Assembly: GCF_007679965.1 (NCBI RefSeq) | Contig: NZ_VEHL01000008.1 | Location: forward strand, 248,001-312,000 | Direction: 5' to 3' | DNA from: Bordetella genomosp. 13 | GTDB taxonomy: Bacteria; Pseudomonadota; Gammaproteobacteria; Burkholderiales; Burkholderiaceae_B | DNA length: 64,000 bases | Part shown: positions 1 to 9,800 of the stretch, piece after piece | How positions within the stretch are numbered: the first letter of the stretch is position 1 | Layout of the letters: each line of letters starts with the position of its first letter | Position numbers and translations under genes: made by a program | The notes under the pieces: generated by a model | Told to the model about the DNA's origin: nothing | The model's input: the letters and a program-made list of their open reading frames with translations, nothing else | Databases searched by the model: none

Positions 1-1102
1 AGCGGTAGGCGGTCTCAAGCCGCTGCGCATCTTCGGGCGTCACCAGCCCCGCGTCGCGCTCGGCGTGCAGCGCGGGCAGCAGCCCGCGGTGGCGCAGGGC
101 GGGCATGCGGCCGCCGCGCACCAGCTGGAACAGCTGCACGATGAACTCGATCTCGCGGATGCCGCCGTCGCCCAGCTTGACGTTGTTGGCGCTGTCGACG
201 CCGCTGCGCGACAGGGCGCGGCGCTGCCAGTCCTGGCGGATGCGCTCGCGCAGGGCGCGCAGCGCGGCCAGCGCGTCGAAGTCGAAGTACTTGCGGTACA
301 CGAACGGCATGCGCAGGCTTTCGAGCTGGCGCGCCTGCGGTTCGGGATCGCTGTCGGCATAGGCCCGCGCCGGCATGAGGCGGCCCTTCAGCCAGGCGTA
401 GCGCTCCCATTCGCGCCCCTGGCCGATCAGGTAGTTCTCCAGCGCGTCCAGGCTCCAGGCCAACGGCCCGGCATCGCCGTCGGGGCGCAGCCGCAGGTCG
501 GTGCGGAACACCTGGCCGTTGGCGTCGACCTCGGACAGGATGGGCATCATGCGGCGCGTCAGCCGGCCGTAGAACTCGTGGTGGCTGATGGAGCGTGGGC
601 CGTCGGTGTCGCCTTCCTCGCCGTACAGCATGATGAGGTCGATGTCGGACGAGACATTCAGTTCGCGCCCGCCCAGCTTGCCCATGCCGACGATCAGCAT
701 CTCCTGCGGCGCGCCGGTGGCGGGGTCGCGCGCCACGCCGTGCACCTCGCGCAGTTCGGCCGCCACGCTGCGGTAGGCGGCGTCCACGGCCACGTCGGCC
801 AGTTGCGTCATGCCGCCGACCACTTCCTCCAGCTCGGCCTGGCCTGCCAGGTCGCGCACCATCAGGGTGGTGAACACACGTTCGCGCAGCTTGCGCAGCA
901 CGCTGCGGCATTGCGCGCCGGGCAGCGCCTCGGGCGCGTCCGGACCGGCCAGCTCGGCCATCCAGCTGGCCAGCACGTTGGGCGTGACGGGGCGTCCGGC
1001 GGCATTTTGCAACCAGGCGTACAGGTCGGGATGGGCGTCCAGGCGGCGCCGCAGGTGGCCGGACCAGGCCAGCGCGGACTCGAGCAGGGGAGCGGAAGAC
1101 AT
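1..1102 (-). CDS. glnE: Glutamate-ammonia-ligase adenylyltransferase/deadenylase GlnE, N-terminal part (runs off the window)
   Basis: GlnE adds and removes AMP on glutamine synthetase in response to the PII protein, so it sets ammonium assimilation in the cytoplasm. The reading frame is open from the ATG at 1102 down to base 1 with no stop, giving about 367 residues, so roughly the C-terminal 60 percent lies outside the window. The visible part is the N-terminal adenylyl-removing nucleotidyltransferase domain: a GMGKLGG motif near residue 140 followed by the metal-binding DIDL pair and LYGEEGDT, then the LRLRPDGDAGPL and RKYFDFDAL stretches typical of the family. The gene is divergent from the YhdP-like gene with 78 bp between starts. 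Identification is from family motifs recognised by eye. Confidence 0.93.
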   Translation of the reverse strand, partial: MSSAPLLESALAWSGHLRRRLDAHPDLYAWLQNAAGRPVTPNVLASWMAELAGPDAPEALPGAQCRSVLRKLRERVFTTLMVRDLAGQAELEEVVGGMTQLADVAVDAAYRSVAAELREVHGVARDPATGAPQEMLIVGMGKLGGRELNVSSDIDLIMLYGEEGDTDGPRSISHHEFYGRLTRRMMPILSEVDANGQVFRTDLRLRPDGDAGPLAWSLDALENYLIGQGREWERYAWLKGRLMPARAYADSDPEPQARQLESLRMPFVYRKYFDFDALAALRALRERIRQDWQRRALSRSGVDSANNVKLGDGGIREIEFIVQLFQLVRGGRMPALRHRGLLPALHAERDAGLVTPEDAQRLETAYR

Positions 1103-1180
1103 GGTGCGGTCTCGATGGCGGAATGTCGTGTAATGTATAAAGGGACGATACCGCAACCTGCCTGCTCCTGCCGACCCTCC

Positions 1181-4100
1181 GTGCCCGTTTCCATCAAAGT
1201 CTTGCGTTGCCTGTTCTGGGGCGTATTGGCGGTCTTCGTGCTGGCCGCCGCTGCGTTCCTGAGCCTGCGGTACTGGGTGCTGCCGCGGGTGGATCAATGG
1301 CGTCCGCAGATCGAGCGCCACGTGTCCGATGCGCTGGGCGCGCGGGTGCGGATCGGCCACATCGACGCCGACTGGAGCGGCCTGAATCCGCGCCTGCGCC
1401 TGGCCTCGGTGCGCGTCTACGAAGACCAGCAGGCCGAGCCCGCGCTGGACCTGCCGTCGGTCAGCGCCGTGGTGGCCTGGCGCAGCCTTGCGCGCCTGTC
1501 GCCGCGGCTGCTGGACCTGCGCGTCGACGAGGCCGACCTGACGGTGCGCCGCGACCCCGAGGGCCGCATCTGGGTGGCCGGCCAGTCCATCGATCCCGAC
1601 GAGCCTTCCGACGGACGGTCCCCCGCGCTGCGCTGGCTGCTGGCGCAGCGCCAGGTCGTGCTGTATCACGCCACGCTGCGCTGGCAGGACCAGCAGCGGC
1701 AGGCGCCCGAGCTGGTGCTGTCCGATCTCGACGTGCTGCTGCGCAACGGCGCGCTGTCGCACCGCTTCGGCATCCATGCGCGCACGCCGGGCGACCTGGC
1801 CGCGGGCTTCAGCCTGCGTGGCGAGTTCAATCGCCACCTGTTCTCGCGCGACGGCGGCAACCCGTTGCGCTGGGACGGGCAGGTCTACGTGCAGCTCGAC
1901 GATGCGCAGCCTTCGGCATGGCAGCCCTGGGTATCGCTGCCGGCCCGTCCCGACGGCCGCATGGCCGCGCGCGCCTGGTTGCGCATGTCGCATGGCCAGG
2001 TGCAGGACGTGACGCTGGACACCGTGCTGCGCGGCATGCGCTGGCAGGGCCCCGAGAATGGCGGCGGCGCGATTGCTGCGCGCGCCGTGCGGGCCCGCCT
2101 GCAGGGCGCGCCGGGCGACCTGTTCCAGTTTGAAGACGTGCCGCTGGCGCGCAGCAAGGATGCCGCGGGCCTGGCGCTGAATACCGAGATAGAGGGCCTG
2201 CGCATCGATGCGCCCCGTGTGTTCGAGACGCCCGGCCTGGCGTTCGACCAGGCGCAGATCGATGGCCGCGTGCTGCAGCGGCCCGGCCAGCCGCGCACCC
2301 TCGAACTGCGCCAGGCGCGCGCCGTCAATCCCGACGTGGATGCGCGCCTGCAGGGCACCTGGCACGAGGACGGCCGGGCGCCCGCCGGCATCGCGGACCT
2401 GCGCGGCAGCCTGGCGCGCGCCTCGATGCCGGCCATCCACCGCTATCTGCCGCTGAGCGTGAGCGAGGATGCGCGCCGCTGGCTGGCCCGCGGGCTGGTG
2501 GCCGGCGAGGTGCGCGACGCGGCGGTCACGCTGCGCGGCGACCTGACCGACTTTCCCTTCGGACGGCAGGGCAGCACGGGCGAGTTCCGCATCGCGGGCG
2601 CGTACCGCGACGCGGTGGTCGACTATGCGCCGGCCGAAGGCAGGCGCAAGGGCTGGCCGCGGCTGGAGAAGCTGCACGGCGGCTTCGCCATCGACAAGGC
2701 CAGCCTGACCCTGGATACCCGGGACGGGCAGGTGCCGACCGGTCCCGGCCAGGTGGTCGGGCTGGGCGCGGTGCAGGCCTCGATTCCCGATCTGGAACAC
2801 GATGCGGAACTGTCGGTGACCGGCGCCTCCGAAGGCCCGGCGCCGGCGTACCTGGCGCTGGCCGCGAATTCGCCGCTGGGCGGCCTGCTGGACGGCGTGC
2901 TGGCCGAGGCGCAGGGCACGGGGGTGTGGCAGGTACCGCTGAAGCTGCGCATCCCGCTGGCCAACGTCGATGACGCGCGCGTCGAGGGGCATGTGGGCTT
3001 CACGGGCGGCGATTTCCAGTTGATGCCGCAGATCCCGCGCTTCACGCAGCTGCACGGCGAGCTGGGTTTCACCGAGCGCGGCCTGGAGGCGCGCGACCTG
3101 CGCGCCACTTTCCTGGGCGGCCCCGCGCGCGTGTCGGGCGGCATGGGCAATGGCCGCGCGCTGAACTTCGCCGGTACGCTGAGCGCCGCCGGCCTGTCGG
3201 AACTGAGCCGCTCGCCCGGCTTGCAGCGGCTGTCGGGCAAGACCGACTACCAGGGCCGGCTGACCTACTCCAAGGGCGCGGACCTGGATGTCTCGGTGCA
3301 GAGCGAGCTTACGGGCATGGCCATCGACCTGCCGGCCCCCGTCGGCAAGCGGGCCGAGACGGCCCTGCCGCTGCGGCTGCAGTTCAGCCCGGCCACGGAC
3401 CGCGGGCCGGAGGGCCGGCGCTGGCTGTCGGGCGGCCTGGGCGAGGACATCAACCTGCTGCTGGAACGCGACCCGTCGACGCGCGGCGGCGGTCCGTATT
3501 TCGGCCGCGGCGCGTTGGGCGTGGGCCGCGCGGCCACGCTGCCCACGCAGGGCCTGAGCGTCTCGGGCAGCTTCGACACGCTGGACCTGGACGGGTGGAA
3601 CGACGCGGCCGAGGCCTTCGCCGCCGAGCCGCCGCCCGCCGAGGCGCGGCGGGCACGCGCGCGGGCGGCCGCGGCGCAGGGGACGCAGTCCGCTTCGCAG
3701 GGTACGCAATCCGCCACGCAGGCCGCGCAGTCCGCTGGCAAGGCTCCCATGCAGCCCGCAGGCAGGCGCGAGCCGGGCGCGCCCGATGCCGCCGAGTCCG
3801 GCCTGATGCCGCCCCTGAACCAGATCAGCCTGTCGGCCAAGCGCCTGCAGGCCTCCGGCCATACGCTGGACCAGCTGACGCTGTACGCGCAACGTCCCAC
3901 GCCGGCCCAGTGGCGCGTCAATCTCGACGCGCGCCAGGCGGCCGGCACGCTCGAATGGACGGAGGCCCAGGGTGCCGTCGCGGGCAAGGTGCTGGCGCGT
4001 TTCTCGCGCCTGGCGCTGGGCGGCGAGCAGGGCATCGGCACCGGGGACGAGAGCGGCGGCGGGCAGGGCCAGGACGCCGACTCGGGCAGCGAACTCTCCG

Positions 4101-4999
4101 ACATCCCCGCCATCGACGTGCAGGCCAAGCAGTTCACCCTGTACGGCCACGACGTAGGCAGCCTCGAAGTGCTGGGCACGAACCTCGAGCGCGGCAACCT
4201 GTGGCGCCTGGACAGGCTGCGCATCGCCAGCGACAGCGCCACGCTGGACGCGAAGGGCCAATGGCGCCTGAGCGGCGGCGACCGCGGGCTGACCGTCGAC
4301 ACCAAGGCCTCGTTCCAGGACCTGGGCAAGTTCCTGGCGCGCGTCGGCCACGAGGGTACCATCAGCGACGGCGCGGGCACGGTGGACGGCCGCATCGCCT
4401 GGCGCAATTTTCCGTGGCGCCACGACGTGGCCGACCTGGAGGGCGGGCTGGCCGTCAGCCTGGACAAGGGCCGCTTCCTGAACCTGAACTCGCGCACGGC
4501 GCGCCTGCTGGAAGTGCTGTCGCTGCAATCGCTGCAGCGGCTGATCAAGCTGGACGTGAATCCGATCGACGTGCTGCGCGAAGGCTTTCCGTTCGACACG
4601 GTGCGCGGCAACATGAAGATCGGCGGCGGCGTGGTGACGACCGACGGCTACAAGATCAATGGCCCGGTGGCGGCCGTCTCGCTTGAAGGCAAGGCCGACC
4701 TGGTGGCCGAGCGCTGGGACATGCGCGCAGTGGTGGTGCCCAACCTGGACGCCAGCGGCGCGGCGGTGGTGACGGCGCTGGCCGTCAATCCTTTGGTCGG
4801 GCTGGGCGCGTTCGTGACGCAGTGGCTGCTGAAGGAGCCGCTGGCCGAGGCCATGTCGGTGCGGTACCGGGTCACCGGACCGTTCGACGATCCCAAGGTC
4901 GAAAGCGTGGATTCGGACGGGACGCGGACGACGCCGTCGCCCGCGGCGCCGCAGCAGCCGTGGCCGCAGCAGCGCGGCGATGGATGGGTCGAGCCCTGA
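1181..4999 (+). CDS. yhdP: YhdP-family AsmA-like envelope protein
   Basis: Large envelope protein of the AsmA-like/YhdP family, whose E. coli members help move phospholipid between the inner and outer membranes. The frame stays open far upstream, but the homologous protein begins at about 1181 (GTG): directly after it comes a single N-terminal transmembrane helix (about residues 5-30) and then the conserved WRPQIERHV and ADWSGLNPRLRL segments. From GTG 1181 the protein is 1272 residues, almost the same as E. coli YhdP (1266). An in-frame ATG at 1133 is the alternative start. The body is long and repetitive in beta structure, with an Ala/Gln-rich low-complexity stretch near residues 820-870. 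The AsmA_2-type C-terminal region (NLNSRTARLLEVLSLQSL) is present. Phospholipid transport is known for the family, not shown here. Confidence 0.85.
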   Translation: MPVSIKVLRCLFWGVLAVFVLAAAAFLSLRYWVLPRVDQWRPQIERHVSDALGARVRIGHIDADWSGLNPRLRLASVRVYEDQQAEPALDLPSVSAVVAWRSLARLSPRLLDLRVDEADLTVRRDPEGRIWVAGQSIDPDEPSDGRSPALRWLLAQRQVVLYHATLRWQDQQRQAPELVLSDLDVLLRNGALSHRFGIHARTPGDLAAGFSLRGEFNRHLFSRDGGNPLRWDGQVYVQLDDAQPSAWQPWVSLPARPDGRMAARAWLRMSHGQVQDVTLDTVLRGMRWQGPENGGGAIAARAVRARLQGAPGDLFQFEDVPLARSKDAAGLALNTEIEGLRIDAPRVFETPGLAFDQAQIDGRVLQRPGQPRTLELRQARAVNPDVDARLQGTWHEDGRAPAGIADLRGSLARASMPAIHRYLPLSVSEDARRWLARGLVAGEVRDAAVTLRGDLTDFPFGRQGSTGEFRIAGAYRDAVVDYAPAEGRRKGWPRLEKLHGGFAIDKASLTLDTRDGQVPTGPGQVVGLGAVQASIPDLEHDAELSVTGASEGPAPAYLALAANSPLGGLLDGVLAEAQGTGVWQVPLKLRIPLANVDDARVEGHVGFTGGDFQLMPQIPRFTQLHGELGFTERGLEARDLRATFLGGPARVSGGMGNGRALNFAGTLSAAGLSELSRSPGLQRLSGKTDYQGRLTYSKGADLDVSVQSELTGMAIDLPAPVGKRAETALPLRLQFSPATDRGPEGRRWLSGGLGEDINLLLERDPSTRGGGPYFGRGALGVGRAATLPTQGLSVSGSFDTLDLDGWNDAAEAFAAEPPPAEARRARARAAAAQGTQSASQGTQSATQAAQSAGKAPMQPAGRREPGAPDAAESGLMPPLNQISLSAKRLQASGHTLDQLTLYAQRPTPAQWRVNLDARQAAGTLEWTEAQGAVAGKVLARFSRLALGGEQGIGTGDESGGGQGQDADSGSELSDIPAIDVQAKQFTLYGHDVGSLEVLGTNLERGNLWRLDRLRIASDSATLDAKGQWRLSGGDRGLTVDTKASFQDLGKFLARVGHEGTISDGAGTVDGRIAWRNFPWRHDVADLEGGLAVSLDKGRFLNLNSRTARLLEVLSLQSLQRLIKLDVNPIDVLREGFPFDTVRGNMKIGGGVVTTDGYKINGPVAAVSLEGKADLVAERWDMRAVVVPNLDASGAAVVTALAVNPLVGLGAFVTQWLLKEPLAEAMSVRYRVTGPFDDPKVESVDSDGTRTTPSPAAPQQPWPQQRGDGWVEP

Positions 5000-5151
5000 G
5001 CCGTACGACCATCAGGTGTGCCGGGATAGGCGGCTGTCCGCCGACAGGGCCGGCAGGAGCTGACATGGGGTGATGCGCGCCGACCCGCGGGACGGGGCCA
5101 GGCTTGCCGCGCCGCCGCGCCAGGCGCCGGCCCCGGCCATGGCCGGCGGCG

Positions 5152-5181
5152 CCGGCGCCGGATGAGGCATCCGGGCCGGCG
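5152..5181 (-). terminator. GC-rich hairpin just after rho
   Basis: Starting about 10 bases past the rho stop codon there is a strong stem: CCGGATG and CATCCGG with a 3-base loop, extended by GCCGGC on both sides across a one-base bulge. There is no U-tract on the minus strand, so it may be a 3' end-stabilising or Rho-assisted structure and not a classical intrinsic terminator. Confidence 0.4.
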
Positions 5182-5191
5182 CCGCCGCTCC

Positions 5192-6448
5192 TTACTTCTT
5201 CATCATGTCGAAGAATTCGGCGTTGGTCTTGGTGGCGCGCATCTTGTCCAGGATGAACTCCATGGACTGGACTTCGTCCATGTCGTGGATGAACTTGCGC
5301 AGCACCCACACCTTCTGCAGCAGTTCGGGCTTGATCAGCAGCTCTTCGCGGCGCGTGCCCGACTTGTTCAGGTTGATGGACGGGTAGACGCGCTTCTCGG
5401 CCAGGCGGCGCTCGAGGTGGACTTCCGAGTTGCCGGTGCCCTTGAACTCTTCGTAGATGACTTCATCCATGCGGCTGCCGGTCTCGATCAGCGCGGTGCC
5501 CAGGATGGTGAGCGAACCGCCTTCCTCGAGGTTGCGCGCCGCGCCGAAGAAGCGCTTGGGACGCTGAAGGGCGTTGGCGTCGACGCCGCCGGTCAGCACC
5601 TTGCCCGACGCGGGCACCACGGTGTTGTAGGCGCGGGCCAGGCGGGTGATGGAGTCCAGCAGGATCACCACGTCCTTCTTCATCTCGACCAGGCGCTTGG
5701 CCTTCTCGATGACCATCTCGGCGACCTGCACGTGGCGCGTGGCGGGCTCGTCGAAGGTGGATGCCACGACTTCGCCGCGCACCGTGCGCTGCATTTCGGT
5801 TACTTCCTCAGGGCGCTCGTCGACCAGCAGGACGATCATGACGGCGTCGGGGAAGTTGGTGGTGATGGCATGCGCGATGTGCTGCATCATCACCGTCTTG
5901 CCCGACTTGGGGCTGGCGACCACCAGGCCGCGCTGGCCCTTGCCGATGGGGGCGAAGATGTCGAGGATGCGGCCCGTCAGGTTCTCTTCGCTCTTGATGT
6001 CGCGTTCCAGGCGCATCGGCTGGTTCGGATGCAGCGGCGTCAGGTTCTCGAACATGATGCGGTGCTTGATCGACTCGGGCGCGGCGCCGTTGATCTTGTC
6101 GACCTTGACCAGCGCGAAGTAGCGCTCGCCGTCCTTCGGCACGCGCACTTCGCCTTCGATGGAATCGCCGGTATGCAGGTTGAAGCGGCGGATCTGCGAG
6201 GGCGAGATGTAGATGTCGTCCGTGCTGGCCAGGTACGACGTCTCGGGCGACCGCAGGAAGCCGAAGCCGTCAGGCAGGACTTCGAGCACGCCGTCGCCGA
6301 AGATCTGCTCGCCCTGCTTGGCGCGACGCTTCATGATGGCGAACATCAGTTCCTGCTTGCGCAGGCGGTTGGCGTTCTCGATTTCCAGGCCAGCGGCCAT
6401 TTCCAGCAACTGCGATACGTGCAGCGCCTTCAGTTCATTGAGGTGCAT
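5192..6448 (-). CDS. rho: Transcription termination factor Rho
   Basis: Hexameric RNA-dependent ATPase/helicase that ends transcription at Rho-dependent sites. At 418 residues it is the standard length (E. coli 419). The N-terminal helical domain (MHLNELKALHVSQLLEMA) is followed by the cold-shock-like RNA-binding domain with GFGFLRS near residue 62. The P-loop VASPKSGKT lies near residue 180, and Walker B VILLDSITRLARAYN and the Q-loop region GGVDANALQRPKRFFGAARN follow. It lies downstream of trxA on the same strand with 137 bp between them, the same trxA-rho order as in enteric bacteria. That leader may carry the attenuation Rho uses on its own gene, but no specific site could be identified. 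Confidence 0.98.
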   Translation of the reverse strand: MHLNELKALHVSQLLEMAAGLEIENANRLRKQELMFAIMKRRAKQGEQIFGDGVLEVLPDGFGFLRSPETSYLASTDDIYISPSQIRRFNLHTGDSIEGEVRVPKDGERYFALVKVDKINGAAPESIKHRIMFENLTPLHPNQPMRLERDIKSEENLTGRILDIFAPIGKGQRGLVVASPKSGKTVMMQHIAHAITTNFPDAVMIVLLVDERPEEVTEMQRTVRGEVVASTFDEPATRHVQVAEMVIEKAKRLVEMKKDVVILLDSITRLARAYNTVVPASGKVLTGGVDANALQRPKRFFGAARNLEEGGSLTILGTALIETGSRMDEVIYEEFKGTGNSEVHLERRLAEKRVYPSINLNKSGTRREELLIKPELLQKVWVLRKFIHDMDEVQSMEFILDKMRATKTNAEFFDMMKK

Positions 6449-6585
6449 TGCGGTGAGAGGGGGGAAGAAGAGAGGGGATGTGTTGGCAGGCAGCGGATGT
6501 GCCCACGCGGTAGGAATTTTTTTGTGGGAACCGGTCGCCGCCCTGGCGGGCGGCGACTTGCGTTATCTACGCCGTCCCCGGCAGT

Positions 6586-6912
6586 TTACAACGCGCCGTC
6601 GAGGAATGCAGTAAGTTGCGACTTCGACAGGGCGCCGACCTTGGTGGCGGCGGCCTGGCCGTCCTTGAACAGCATCAGCGTGGGAATGCCGCGGATGCCG
6701 TACTTGGCGGCGGTGTCCTGGTTCTCGTCGACGTTGAGCTTGGCCACGGTGAGGCGGCCGGCGTATTCGGTGGCGACTTCTTCCAGGATGGGGGCGATCA
6801 TCTTGCAGGGGCCGCACCAGGCCGCCCAATAGTCGACCAGCACGGGCTGGCCGGCCTGCAGCACGTCGCTGTCGAAGCTGGCGTCACTAACGTTCTTGAT
6901 TTGCTCGCTCAT
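6586..6912 (-). CDS. trxA: Thioredoxin 1
   Basis: Cytoplasmic dithiol reductant of 108 residues, the classical thioredoxin size. The active site WCGPC has its cysteines at residues 33 and 36, and the cis-proline motif GIPTLM follows near residue 76. The frame is open further upstream, but the MSEQIKN start at 6912 matches thioredoxin N-termini and leaves no extra leader. It lies upstream of rho on the same strand and diverges from parE, with about 296 bp between the two starts. That intergenic stretch holds no gene. Confidence 0.97.
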   Translation of the reverse strand: MSEQIKNVSDASFDSDVLQAGQPVLVDYWAAWCGPCKMIAPILEEVATEYAGRLTVAKLNVDENQDTAAKYGIRGIPTLMLFKDGQAAATKVGALSKSQLTAFLDGAL

Positions 6913-7208
6913 GGTGTTTCTCGGGTTCAGCGGCGTGGCGCCGCGCGGCGGGCAACCGCCTGGCGTACCGGCCACCGTTCTTGTTGGTTGCAATGGACTA
7001 AGCATACCACTGTCGATAACAACAGCGTTCGCCGCTTTTGTGTAGCATGTTGCGGCGCGACGGGAGGTCCGGGATCACCGGGCGGAACCGTAAGCGCCAT
7101 CGTACCGAATCCGGGGCTGCTCAGGCTCTGCGCATCCCACCGGGAACCGCGCGGGCTGGGCGCCTGTCCGTAAAATGTCGGTTTTTTTCCACAGATCTTG
7201 GGGATAAC

Positions 7209-9172
<1,964 letters not shown>

Positions 9173-9173
<1 letters not shown>

Positions 9174-9751
9174 TGGCGCACGCCTCGATGACCGTCGACC
9201 TGCGCGCCGACGACTATGCCGCCTTCGTGCAGCGCGCCCACCAGCAGCCTGCGGTGCGCCGCCAGCGCTGGGCGCGCCACAAGCGCTTCGCGGTGATCAC
9301 CGTGATCGGCCTGGCGGCGCTGCTGCTGTCGCGAGCCTGGAACGGCGGCGACGTCGCCTGGGCGCCGTTCCTGCGCGACTTCGCGCTGGCCGTGGTGCTG
9401 GGGCTGGGCGCATTGGCCTTGCTGGTGCTGGGCTTCGAGCGCCTGCTGCCCGTGCTGATCCGGGCCAACGTGCGGCGCCTGCTGCGCCAGCAGGCCGACC
9501 AGCCTTTCCTGGGCGTGCACCGGCTGGCGTTCGGGCCCGACGGCATCGACGACACCACCGACAGCGCCTCGGGCCGCGTGCCCTGGGAGGCCGTCAGCCG
9601 CGTCGAGGAAAGCGCCGACCACCTGTACGTGATGCTGGGCGGCGCGCAGGGCGTGATCGTACCCAAGCGCGGCCAGTCCGAGGCCGTACTGGCCGAGGTA
9701 CGCGCCGTGCTGCGGCAGCACGTGGCCGACGCCAGCCTGGTTGGCGCCTAG
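9173..9751 (+). CDS. Small membrane protein with YcxB-like C-terminal domain
   Basis: 192-residue protein with two predicted membrane helices (about residues 40-55 and 65-90) followed by a soluble domain of about 90 residues. The segment RLAFGPDGIDDTTDSASGRVPWEAVSRVEESADHLYV, read in pieces, resembles the YcxB-like domain found in many small membrane proteins of unknown role. The ATG at 9173 overlaps the parE stop (TGATG), so it is translationally coupled to parE, and parC follows 50 bp downstream. The position suggests co-expression with topoisomerase IV; a functional link is not shown. Confidence 0.8.
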
Positions 9752-9800
9752 GCGCACGACCCGTCCATTTCAAAGATATTCCGCAAGGCCACAGACACCC

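Noticed and set aside
65..1180. Long upstream extension of the YhdP reading frame, running antisense through glnE
   Set aside because: The glnE product on the other strand has clear family motifs, while the extension has none and is made of Gln/Ala/His-rich text typical of a GC-rich shadow frame.
6534..6557. Strong 10-bp GC hairpin between trxA and rho considered as a terminator
   Set aside because: On the transcribed (minus) strand it is followed by A residues and not U; the T-run lies on the wrong side. It may be a leader structure for rho but not an intrinsic terminator.
5162..6832. Long open frame on the plus strand opposite rho and trxA
   Set aside because: It is antisense to two proteins with intact catalytic motifs and shows no domain of its own.
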